Source of the DNA: a virus
Reading direction: 5' to 3' (one strand)
Virus record (IMG/VR): IMGVR_UViG_3300025647_000162
Location: 1 to 31,596 of that record
Length of the DNA stretch: 31,596 bases
The first letter of the stretch is position 1; the number at the start of each line of letters is the position of its first letter. Position numbers and translations under genes: made by a program. Below the pieces are notes generated by a model. That model was not told the origin of the DNA. It made no database searches and worked only from the letters and a program-made list of their open reading frames with translations. This document shows positions 25,897-31,596 of the stretch, piece by piece.

Positions 25897-26465
25897 GCTT
25901 TCTCCAAATATGGTTTTAAAAATTCTTTATAAAATTCTTTATTTCTTCCTAATGGCTTACGTTCTCCCATAGTATTTCTGTAAACACGTTCATATTGTTT
26001 AAAACCAGGTCTACCTGGGTCATCTTCCATTGCACCTTCGACATTATTCATCAATAAATATTTTGCAGTAGTAGGGAACTTTTTTAAACTTCCTAAGTTA
26101 AAACAGTAATCAGCTAACGCATATTGTAGTCTAGCGTCAACTTTATCCCAACTCATTTCTTTAAACGAACAATAAGCTCTTGCTTTATCAAATGAAACTT
26201 TTGCTTCATGCTCTAATGTCTTTTGAACGTCTGCTACCGACATTCCTTTTTCTTCGAGCTCATTCTGCTCTTCTATTGTTTTGATTTTATATCCGTACCC
26301 TATTGTTTTCAAACCACCTTCTGGTGAAGGATATGGATAAAATCTATCCCCTACTTTATTCTCGTAGCCCTCTACCCTTTTTAAGTAGTCTATGTACTGT
26401 TCTAATGTGTAATCAGATACCATAACCCTTTGTAATTTATTACAAAGAAAACGGCGATTTCTCAT
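25893..26465 (-). CDS. Phage lysozyme (endolysin), GH24/T4-lysozyme-like
   Basis: 190 residues from the ATG at 26465, which overlaps the large terminase stop as ATGA. A TTG start at 26486 would be longer, and an ATG at 26423 would make a 176-residue protein and leave a hairpin in the leader. The catalytic region reads KRVEGYENKVGDRFYPYP and ends LKTIGYGYK: E32 should be the acid, T54 with IGYGY matches TIGIGH of T4 lysozyme, and D40 or E49 may fill the aspartate role. The C-terminal half is helical (LQYALADYCFNLGSLKKFP, the usual AL-SF-FN-G region). It should cut peptidoglycan at the end of infection. No signal peptide is apparent, so release needs a holin. Confidence 0.9.
   Translation of the reverse strand: MRNRRFLCNKLQRVMVSDYTLEQYIDYLKRVEGYENKVGDRFYPYPSPEGGLKTIGYGYKIKTIEEQNELEEKGMSVADVQKTLEHEAKVSFDKARAYCSFKEMSWDKVDARLQYALADYCFNLGSLKKFPTTAKYLLMNNVEGAMEDDPGRPGFKQYERVYRNTMGERKPLGRNKEFYKEFLKPYLEKA
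26428..26447. repeat. Perfect inverted repeat inside or before the lysozyme start
   Basis: Arms CTTTGTAAT (26428-26436) and ATTACAAAG (26439-26447) are separated by two bases. The hairpin lies between the large terminase stop and the ATG at 26423. If that ATG is used it is a leader hairpin close to the start codon; if the ATG at 26465 is used it lies in the coding sequence. Confidence 0.55.
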
Positions 26466-28027
26466 ATTTTTAATCCAGTCATCCAATTTATTTTTGTACG
26501 TGTTTGAGTTTTAAAATCATCAGGTCTTTCATACTCACTATTTTGAATGACGGTACTACGTGGTGGCTTTGCAAAAAAGTCAGCATAATACAATCCATCT
26601 AACAAGTCATCATGCTTTCCTTTTGGAAATTCAAATATTTCATCTATCAATGCAGAATGTTCTTTACGAATAAATAGTTTCTTTGTATTTACTATACTTC
26701 CTAAAGACATTTCTAATCTATCTTCTTTTTTAATCCCATGAGGTGGTTTAACTCCTTGGTTAATTCCAGGCAGTAATCTTTTTTCTTGTCTAGCCATACG
26801 TTCTAGCATATCACGCACCATTTCCTGTGCACCAACGGTTTCAACAGAACATCTACGAATAGGTGAATATTTTTTAGCCATCTTTAATATTTGCTCTGGC
26901 ATATCGAATGCTGGTATTTTATCATGATAGTAGTCAATAACATAACGATTCTTGTTGGCATCTATACCCATAACCATAATTACCTGATAATCGGACGTAT
27001 TTGATGCTGTATGAGCCAAATCGACTCCCATGTAGGTGTAGATAGGTATCATCTCTTTTTCGTTCTTTAAATAGGCAAATTGACCGTCTGTGTAAAATTC
27101 GTAGTTATGGTAGCGAATATTATCCATTTGGAATGTAGCAGAAGATGAATCTCTTGCGTCATTTAAATACTCTTGAGCAAACTTATCTATCTTTCCTGCT
27201 TCAATGTACTCTTGTCGTTTTTGATTTAGCTTTGATAATGGAAATTGTTCTTCCCATGCAGGTTTACCATCTTCTATTGCTCGAATAAAAGTTACATCCC
27301 ATGGATAGCTCTTTTGATGTTTTTGTGAATCTTTCCATCCATCTACAATATTCTGTAAGAATGCATCATAGTGTACAATCGTACCAGATAACCATATCCA
27401 TCCCTCTTTACCAGGACTTTCTTCTAACGCAGGATAAACTGTAGATACAATCCATTGTTTAATCTCATCTCTACGTATTGCTGTCTTTGTGTTTAGTTCT
27501 GATTCAAAGTCATCTAAGATAATACCAGTATAACGTGTATCTACCTCAGCACGACCTCTAAGACGTTGTGAAGTACCTTTCGCAATAATACGATGTCCTT
27601 TATTGGTTACTAAGTCTTTTTCTGTCCATCTCTTTCCAGTATCTGAACCACAAAGGTTTCCAAAGTAATAACGAATAGCATGGTTATTCTCTAAATGTGA
27701 ACGAATATACTTGATATGGTCAATAGACTGACCTTGTTCCTCAGCTACCCATGCCATAAACATTGCTTTATCTTCTGGAGTAAAACAGAGTCTATGCATA
27801 ATTGCTGCTTTCATTAATACTGATTTTCCAAAACCTCTAGGAAGCACATTACAAATACGTGCTCCTGGTTTTGTGCTAATTAATTTTTTACCTAATTCAT
27901 AATGAAAAGGAGGGGAAGCTGATTTATGTAAAAAATCATTTGGTAAGAAAAGCTTACCAAACAGTATTAAATCCTTCGATGCTTTATGTAACAGCACCTC
28001 CTTATCAGAAACACTAAGCTTTTCCAT
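26462..28027 (-). CDS. terL: Terminase large subunit
   Basis: 521 residues from the ATG at 28027; the longer frame begins with TTG at 28057, and AAGGAG lies 13 bases before this ATG. The ATPase part has the Walker A-like PRGFGKS (about 63-69) and the Walker B LDDFE (about 171-175), with an upstream LFGKLFLPNDFLH adenine-binding region. The nuclease part has GVDLAHT, SVETVGAQEM and KHDDLLDGLYYADF, giving the acidic residues expected in the RNase H-type fold. It drives DNA into the capsid and cuts it. Neighbours (small terminase upstream, portal two genes downstream) agree. Confidence 0.95.
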   Translation of the reverse strand: MEKLSVSDKEVLLHKASKDLILFGKLFLPNDFLHKSASPPFHYELGKKLISTKPGARICNVLPRGFGKSVLMKAAIMHRLCFTPEDKAMFMAWVAEEQGQSIDHIKYIRSHLENNHAIRYYFGNLCGSDTGKRWTEKDLVTNKGHRIIAKGTSQRLRGRAEVDTRYTGIILDDFESELNTKTAIRRDEIKQWIVSTVYPALEESPGKEGWIWLSGTIVHYDAFLQNIVDGWKDSQKHQKSYPWDVTFIRAIEDGKPAWEEQFPLSKLNQKRQEYIEAGKIDKFAQEYLNDARDSSSATFQMDNIRYHNYEFYTDGQFAYLKNEKEMIPIYTYMGVDLAHTASNTSDYQVIMVMGIDANKNRYVIDYYHDKIPAFDMPEQILKMAKKYSPIRRCSVETVGAQEMVRDMLERMARQEKRLLPGINQGVKPPHGIKKEDRLEMSLGSIVNTKKLFIRKEHSALIDEIFEFPKGKHDDLLDGLYYADFFAKPPRSTVIQNSEYERPDDFKTQTRTKINWMTGLKI

Positions 28028-28250
28028 TATTCTGTATAAACTCCTTACTGAATGCAATTAAGTCCATGTCATCATCATAGGTGCATAGACAGTTGCAGTC
28101 AACTGTTATATATTTATCCATAGGAATACCAACAATAGTGTTTAACAAGAAGTCATTGTAATTAGGGTTAGACTTCCTAACCTTCACTTTCCTCTGACAT
28201 ATCTGGCAATCCAAGTACTTCACGTTCTTGCGATGCAATTCTTTTGACAT
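28014..28250 (-). CDS. Small cysteine-rich protein, possible zinc binding
   Basis: 78 residues. Cysteines C15-x-x-C18 and C52-x-C54-x-C56 could form a metal site; the protein contains DCQICQRKVKVRKSNPNYND and ends IAFSKEFIQNNGKA. It overlaps the end of the small terminase gene by 74 bases, so the N-terminus could be shorter if a GTG inside is used. GGAAAAG precedes the ATG. Its stop lies inside the start of the large terminase gene, so coupling is likely. No family was recognised. Confidence 0.65.
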   Translation of the reverse strand: MSKELHRKNVKYLDCQICQRKVKVRKSNPNYNDFLLNTIVGIPMDKYITVDCNCLCTYDDDMDLIAFSKEFIQNNGKA

Positions 28251-28950
28251 CTTTTCCTTCCAATGCAGCTAGTTGTTCAGGACTAAAGCCTTTAAACAAA
28301 GCTATTGATTCTGTTTTTTGTTCTTTCTTACCTAGTAACCCAGATATTTCCATTAGCATCTTTAGCGACGAAATCTTATCGCTATCTCTTGCTTCTTCAT
28401 TGTCTACAATCTCTTTAGTCTTCAACAACAAATACTTAGGAGTAATCTCTGTTTCATTCAGTATTTTTTCTATTTCTTTGTCAATCAAGGTTTTTATCCT
28501 TTCTGTTTTTAATAACATACTACTTTGCTCTTTGATATACTGTTCTGATTGTGCTTTAGGATAAGCTCGTTTAAACGACTCGATTATCCCTTCGCCTTTG
28601 GCAATATACCTAGCAAATAAAAATTCTTGTTTAGAAGGTTCTACACGCTCCTTAAATAGCGTATTGCTATTCTTTCCACTGAAGGTGTATACATTCTCTC
28701 TAAGTTCTCCTTCCATCTTAACAGAAGGAGCACAGTTAAACATACCAATCGCTGTGCGTACATATCTTTGGTTGTTGATAGTCCCACGTTCCAACACTTC
28801 ACAAACCTGCCCATCGTCTGTGACAGTCCATGTTCCAACAGGGGCTTTTCTCCAATCCTCTTGCACGTCTTGAAATGGCATAGCCTGCCTGAGCTCGTTG
28901 ATATTTTCGTAAACAATGTGCTCCTTACCTTTTACTTTTCTTTTATTCAT
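28177..28950 (-). CDS. terS: Putative terminase small subunit
   Basis: 257 residues. The N-terminal 100 residues have beta character (GTWTVTDDGQVCEVLERGTI), and residues 106-160 (SKQEFLFARYIAKGEGIIES, then FKRAYPKAQSE) match the start of Terminase_2-type small subunits, where a helix is followed by an A-xx-AY motif and repeated helices. The C-terminus is acidic. It lies one gene upstream of the large terminase, where the DNA-recognition subunit normally sits. The extra N-terminal part is unusual for the family. The start ATG overlaps the stop of the metallophosphoesterase gene as TAATG. Confidence 0.75.
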   Translation of the reverse strand: MNKRKVKGKEHIVYENINELRQAMPFQDVQEDWRKAPVGTWTVTDDGQVCEVLERGTINNQRYVRTAIGMFNCAPSVKMEGELRENVYTFSGKNSNTLFKERVEPSKQEFLFARYIAKGEGIIESFKRAYPKAQSEQYIKEQSSMLLKTERIKTLIDKEIEKILNETEITPKYLLLKTKEIVDNEEARDSDKISSLKMLMEISGLLGKKEQKTESIALFKGFSPEQLAALEGKDVKRIASQEREVLGLPDMSEESEG

Positions 28951-29693
28951 TACTTTCGATGTACGATATATTCTGGGTCTTTATCACTTAGTCTTATTTC
29001 TACCCATCCCTTTGTTTGTGGCTCAAACATAGAATAGCGTGCATATTCAGCATATCCTATAAAAGAACCTCCACGCACAAACCATTGTCTTTTAACTTCT
29101 TCACTCTGTTGCATGATTTCGAATGAATCGATTGGTTTAGCGTACAACTGGTGGTTGTGACCCAAATAATACATATCAGCATCTGGGAAAATATTTCGGA
29201 GACGTTGTAACTCCATGTCTCCATTCTTAGCTCCACTTTTTCCATGACCACTTGCAAATGTAAAGCGATTATGTTTATGATTTATCACTGTATACCCTGG
29301 AAATGGATAATAAGGAACTTCAAGGTCATCACATAGTACACGAATAATATCAATTCCTGCTGCTCTTACAGAACGTAAGGTATCATGATTTCCTCCACGT
29401 AAAAAAATACACTTATGAATGATAGGGCGTATCATCTGTACAAATTGTGCATACTGCTCATTGTTATCAAATAACTGGTCACCTTCTGGAATGTGGTAAT
29501 TAGGTGGAATAAACTCTAACATATCCCCATTTCCAAACCAAAGAGCATTTGGGTCTTCCTTAATCTTTTTAATTGCATCTAAAAATAGCAATCTATCAAA
29601 GACTTTGCTTCCAACATGTATATCTGTCAAGCAGTGTAGGTTGACTTTAGACTTATTTGTATTGTATTCTAATATTTTACCTGGATTAATCAT
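28950..29693 (-). CDS. Metallophosphoesterase
   Basis: 247 residues from the ATG at 29693, chosen because GGAG lies 6 bases before it; a longer in-frame ATG at 29717 lacks this. The calcineurin-like motifs are complete: D24-x-H26 in LTDIHVG, GNGD (54-57), GGNHD (N102, H103, D104), GHGKS and GHNH near the C-terminus. These residues bind two metals and hydrolyse phosphodiesters or phosphomonoesters. Related proteins in phages act on nucleic acids or nucleotides, but the substrate cannot be told here. The start overlaps the end of the Nmad1-like gene, and the stop overlaps the small terminase start. Confidence 0.9.
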   Translation of the reverse strand: MINPGKILEYNTNKSKVNLHCLTDIHVGSKVFDRLLFLDAIKKIKEDPNALWFGNGDMLEFIPPNYHIPEGDQLFDNNEQYAQFVQMIRPIIHKCIFLRGGNHDTLRSVRAAGIDIIRVLCDDLEVPYYPFPGYTVINHKHNRFTFASGHGKSGAKNGDMELQRLRNIFPDADMYYLGHNHQLYAKPIDSFEIMQQSEEVKRQWFVRGGSFIGYAEYARYSMFEPQTKGWVEIRLSDKDPEYIVHRK

Positions 29694-30015
29694 TTTCTTC
29701 TCCGTTTTCTGAGTCATATTGGTCTTGATACAACGTATAACTCAATAATATTATGCTATAATTTATTAAATCCAACATTGTGTCTTCTACTTTTTCTTCA
29801 CTTATCGCTCTTTCTCCGTTTCTCTTCAATAAATTAGCTATTCTAGCAATTTTATCGGAGATACGAACAAGAATGCCAGTCTGTGTATCACATATTTTTA
29901 GTGATTCGACCATTTCAAAGTTTGAAAATGGTTCTTGTACCTGTGCATAATCAACATTTTTGTTATCACACAAGGATTTTGCCTTTTTGACGATTGCATC
30001 GTAGTTAGGAATCAT
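29686..30015 (-). CDS. Nmad1 (DUF1599)-like protein
   Basis: 109 residues from the ATG at 30015, where AGGAGGAAAGT directly precedes the codon; the longer frame would start with TTG at 30051. It has the signature LVRISDKIARIANLL (49-63) and VEDTMLDLINYSII (76-89), with D54, E77, D78, D82 and N85 fitting the metal site of the all-alpha NTP pyrophosphatase-like family called nucleotide modification associated domain 1. The family name is recalled from memory. Such proteins are linked to modified bases or nucleotide pools. Its start overlaps the preceding gene by 11 bases. Confidence 0.8.
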   Translation of the reverse strand: MIPNYDAIVKKAKSLCDNKNVDYAQVQEPFSNFEMVESLKICDTQTGILVRISDKIARIANLLKRNGERAISEEKVEDTMLDLINYSIILLSYTLYQDQYDSENGEEND

Positions 30016-30346
30016 ACTTTCCTCCTGATTTTTCCCATAAGTAGTTACCAAAGCCCAATCTAAACAAATTATTTGCCATAACTTGTACTTGAGTCTCTGT
30101 CATTTCTAGACTTGTACCAAAAGTAATCGCATGAATCACTTCATGGCATAATACTTCTAGTATTTTACTATCTTTCATGTCATGTTCTAGTAAAATCTCA
30201 CATTTACGCATGGATACTGCACCTAATATCTCTGTATCTTCTGCTCCAAAATCTGTTTTAGCACCAGAAATAAACCGTATTTCATAATCATGACCATTAA
30301 TATCTAATGATAATGGCTTATTTGTCTTTTTCTTTAGCTTCTGCAT
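30005..30346 (-). CDS. Zinc metallopeptidase-like protein (HExxH)
   Basis: 113 residues. H68-E69-V-I-H72 in VLCHEVIHAITFG is the zincin motif, and E84 in TETQVQVMANNL may be the third ligand, as in ImmA/IrrE- or SprT-type proteins. The N-terminus has a strand-rich region (YEIRFISGAKTDFGAEDTEI). It lacks a signal peptide, so it should act in the cytoplasm. AAGGAG lies about 7 bases before the ATG. In phages, ImmA-like peptidases can cleave repressors, but this one is a small stand-alone domain with unknown target. It overlaps the previous gene by 29 bases. Confidence 0.75.
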   Translation of the reverse strand: MQKLKKKTNKPLSLDINGHDYEIRFISGAKTDFGAEDTEILGAVSMRKCEILLEHDMKDSKILEVLCHEVIHAITFGTSLEMTETQVQVMANNLFRLGFGNYLWEKSGGKYDS

Positions 30347-30530
30347 TCTTTATCTCCTTTTGTAAGTATTTTTTAAACTTATCTGTGTCTTTTTTCATTT
30401 CCATATAAGCATGCAGTGTTCCTTCTAAGGTCATTACCTTTTCATATAAAGTAAAGATTTGTTCTTTATTCTTTACAATGTTATACACTAGGTCTTTCAT
30501 AGTCGGTTTTTGTTTTTTTCTAATAGCCAT
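30318..30530 (-). CDS. Small coiled-coil protein
   Basis: 70 residues, almost all helical and charged (KPTMKDLVYNIVKNKEQIFT, then a Lys/Glu-rich tail ending AEAKEKDK). GAGG lies about 9 bases before the ATG, and the start follows the previous stop by three bases. No motif was recognised. Confidence 0.7.
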   Translation of the reverse strand: MAIRKKQKPTMKDLVYNIVKNKEQIFTLYEKVMTLEGTLHAYMEMKKDTDKFKKYLQKEIKNAEAKEKDK

Positions 30531-30533
30531 GTT

Positions 30534-30836
30534 CTATTCCTCTTCTATTGGGTTTTGTTTTTGCTCCATAATTAGATTTAGTAGTGATGTAATGTAAGCA
30601 CTTTTTAATTCATCAAACTTTCCACCATAACTCCAGTCAACTGCTTCAGCAGCTAAAACTAATTCGTCATCTGAAACACAATCCAGTAATCGCTCATCTA
30701 ATTTCTTGTGCCCTGTTAATGGGTTAGTAAACATATTGCTTTTTTGTGTACTACACCAATAATCATACTGGTCTCTAATTTCCTTTGTAGTTACAGAAAC
30801 CAATACGGTAAATACTTTATTTTTTTCTTTTTTCAT
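30534..30836 (-). CDS. Small acidic protein, unknown
   Basis: 100 residues from the internal ATG at 30836: MKKEKNKVFTVLVSVTTKEI, then a mixed middle and an acidic, helical end (GKFDELKSAYITSLLNLIME). The frame could be read from an ATG at 30950, but the extra 38 residues are Lys/Arg/Gln-rich and fall over a separate gene in another frame, so the shorter start is preferred. No motif was recognised. Confidence 0.65.
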   Translation of the reverse strand: MKKEKNKVFTVLVSVTTKEIRDQYDYWCSTQKSNMFTNPLTGHKKLDERLLDCVSDDELVLAAEAVDWSYGGKFDELKSAYITSLLNLIMEQKQNPIEEE

Positions 30837-30957
30837 TTTGGTCTTTCTTTTTGGTTTTCTTGAATATTTTGTCCCAACGTTCTTCGTATTCTTTTCTAGT
30901 AATACCCATCGGTCTTGGCTTATCACCCTTTCCTGCTCCATTTGGTCCATTAAACAT
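30817..30957 (-). CDS. Small protein of 46 residues with GKGDKPRP motif
   Basis: The ATG at 30957 begins MFNGPNGAGKGDKPRPMGIT and continues RKEYEERWDKIFKK with a Lys-rich end, then TAA at 30817-30819. A small conserved phage protein with a GKGDxxRP motif followed by a WDxIF motif is familiar to me, so this reading is very probably real. It overlaps the next gene's start by 20 bases. Function unknown. Confidence 0.75.
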   Translation of the reverse strand: MFNGPNGAGKGDKPRPMGITRKEYEERWDKIFKKTKKKDQNEKRKK

Positions 30958-31029
30958 AATAGAACTTATTTAAATAGTTTTGAAAAAGCAAGAAATTTTT
31001 TCTAAAATATTTTTTAAAACCTTAAAAAG

Positions 31030-31035
31030 ATTATA
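31030..31035 (-). promoter_or_regulatory. Possible leftward promoter -10 box before the gene series
   Basis: A perfect TATAAT on the minus strand lies about 70 bases before the first leftward gene. The -35 position (ATAGAA at 17-base spacing) is poor, so an activator or chance match in AT-rich DNA is possible. Confidence 0.3.
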
Positions 31036-31036
31036 C

Positions 31037-31065
31037 TTGACATCGCTAACTTTTCTATTTAAATT
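31037..31065 (+). promoter_or_regulatory. Possible rightward sigma70-type promoter
   Basis: TTGACA at 31037-31042, 17 bases, then TAAATT at 31060-31065. It overlaps the leftward TATAAT box, forming a back-to-back arrangement. A 10-base palindrome ACTAGCTAGT lies about 25 bases downstream at 31090-31099. Confidence 0.45.
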
Positions 31066-31192
31066 CTAGTTGAATAACTATGCAAACCTACTAGCTAGTA
31101 TAGTTAGTATGTTAGCAGCAGCTGTAACTCTAACAATATCAAGGCTTCCAGAAACAAACCCTATCTAAAAAAATTGCCCAAGTATTTGCGTG

Positions 31193-31320
31193 AGTCTTTT
31201 TTTTCAATCGCCCCCCCAGTCTTTTTCAAGTTAGGATTTGTAAAACTAGGTTGAAATTTGGTTGTAACTCCTTATATATGTTAACTTACAGCTATTTCTA
31301 AAAGTCAAGTCTTTTTTTTC
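31193..31320. repeat. Identical 13-base direct repeats AGTC-T8-C
   Basis: Copies at 31193-31205 and 31308-31320 are identical; a shorter relative, AGTC-T5-C, lies at 31218-31227. On the minus strand these give GA8GACT, and the copy at 31308-31320 sits directly beside a TTGACT box, as an UP-like A-tract would. Confidence 0.6.
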
Positions 31321-31343
31321 TAGGCTCATGCTTTCAGCTATTT
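31285..31343. repeat. Near-identical CTT(A/T)CAGCTATTT direct repeats
   Basis: Copies at 31285-31297 and 31331-31343 differ at one base and are 46 bases apart. They could be operator half-sites in the control region. Confidence 0.45.
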
Positions 31344-31389
31344 TCCAAAGCATACCACCTAGCTAGCTACCGACGGAGAAATTATTTAC

Positions 31390-31417
31390 TTGACAAGCTA
31401 GATAGATATGTTACATT
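31390..31417 (+). promoter_or_regulatory. Possible second rightward promoter
   Basis: TTGACA at 31390-31395, 16 bases, then TACATT at 31412-31417. CTAGCTAG (31359-31366) lies just upstream, matching the palindrome core at the first rightward promoter. Confidence 0.35.
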
Positions 31418-31441
31418 ACGACCCTTTCACACGCATGAAAA

Positions 31442-31472
31442 ATTATATATAGTTCCTATTTCCAGAGCCCAA
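31442..31472 (-). promoter_or_regulatory. Possible leftward promoter with upstream direct repeat
   Basis: Minus-strand TTGGGC (31467-31472) and a perfect TATAAT (31442-31447) are separated by 19 bases. The -35 box lies within a tandem repeat CCAGAGCCCAA / CCAGAGCCAA (31462-31482), which could bind a regulator. Confidence 0.35.
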
Positions 31473-31552
31473 CCAGAGCCAATAGACCTTGTTTAAACGC
31501 TGTCTTTCTACCTATATTATCGGTTGTTTTTATGACGCTAGAATTTATTTTC

Positions 31553-31581
31553 TTGACTATCTGGATATTACTCCGTAAGGT
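31553..31581 (+). promoter_or_regulatory. Possible third rightward promoter, weak
   Basis: TTGACT at 31553-31558, 17 bases, then TAAGGT at 31576-31581. The -10 is weak. It is listed because it is the third TTGAC-type box facing the same way within about 520 bases. Confidence 0.25.
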
Positions 31582-31596
31582 TAGGGGTATTAACAA

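Larger units (their letters stand above)
30958..31596. other. Non-coding control region
   Basis: About 640 bases without a convincing gene. Composition changes sharply: long T-runs, a C7 run at 31211-31217 and several short repeats. Promoter-like motifs occur on both strands (listed separately). A 35-codon minus ORF (about 31246-31353) and a plus ORF running off the right edge from 31532 are too weak to call. The region lies at the head of the leftward gene series and may also feed rightward genes outside the window. Confidence 0.6.

Noticed and set aside
31085-31170. Possible small RNA or 19-codon ORF after the first rightward promoter
   Set aside because: A GTTAG/CTAAC stem exists but is short with a large loop, and the ORF lacks an SD. 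Not enough support.
31161-31205. A7 ... T8 as a rightward terminator
   Set aside because: Pairing of the A and T runs is possible, but there is no GC-rich stem.
31246-31353. Minus ORF of 35 codons in the control region (MLWKIAESMSLEKKDL...)
   Set aside because: It spans the repeats and a promoter-like box, has a badly spaced SD, and no recognisable protein feature.
4291-31500. Repeated GTTTAAAC palindromes (for example near 4291, 14451, 21020, 28570, 31491)
   Set aside because: Most lie inside coding sequence with no common context, and an AT-rich genome yields them by chance; only the one in the 21001-21045 stem has a structural setting.
31532-31596. Plus ORF open to the right edge (MTLEFIFLTIWILLRK...)
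   Set aside because: No SD, only 21 codons visible, and it overlaps a promoter-like motif. It could be the start of a small membrane protein, but this cannot be judged from the window.

Overview
The window is the structural half of a tailed double-stranded DNA bacteriophage genome. The order of packaging, portal, scaffold and capsid genes, the many small connector-size proteins, the lack of any tape-measure gene and a set of likely internal virion proteins point to a short-tailed (podovirus-like) phage. The DNA is strongly AT-rich. Several very small basic proteins (those at 20350-20511, 20221-20349, 16273-16575 and 30817-30957) look like types that recur in marine phages, so an AT-rich marine host such as a SAR11-like bacterium is plausible, but this is an inference. 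I see no integrase, tRNA gene, CRISPR array or insertion sequence.

Every convincing gene lies on the minus strand, so the transcript reads from right to left. Genes are tightly packed, usually with TAATG or ATGA stop/start overlaps or Shine-Dalgarno (SD) motifs inside the previous gene. From the right: a non-coding control region (30958-31596) with promoter-like motifs on both strands and several repeats; a pre-packaging cluster (small basic protein, unknown protein, coiled-coil protein, HExxH metallopeptidase-like protein, Nmad1/DUF1599-like protein, metallophosphoesterase); the packaging and lysis block (small terminase, Cys-rich small protein, large terminase, lysozyme, unknown protein); the head block (portal, scaffold, major capsid, decoration-like protein, stem-loop); a group of small proteins; connector proteins; two membrane/coiled-coil proteins that could belong to lysis; a secreted thioredoxin-fold protein without active-site cysteines; a small basic protein; tail hub; a 1789-residue tail fibre ending in an S74 self-cleaving chaperone; two small fibre-adjacent proteins; then three medium and one giant internal (ejection) protein. 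The giant one (1-4959) runs off the left edge.

Most notable points: the giant ejected protein carries what looks like an ADP-ribosyltransferase-type R-S-E domain; a 10-residue Cys-rich micro-ORF with a strong SD abuts the GTG start of the tail hub gene; the secreted thioredoxin-like protein has WNWNN where WCxxC is expected; and at least four genes shorter than 60 codons are easily missed. At the right end, the longest ORF at 30534-30950 is misleading, because its first third is the wrong frame of a separate 46-residue gene.
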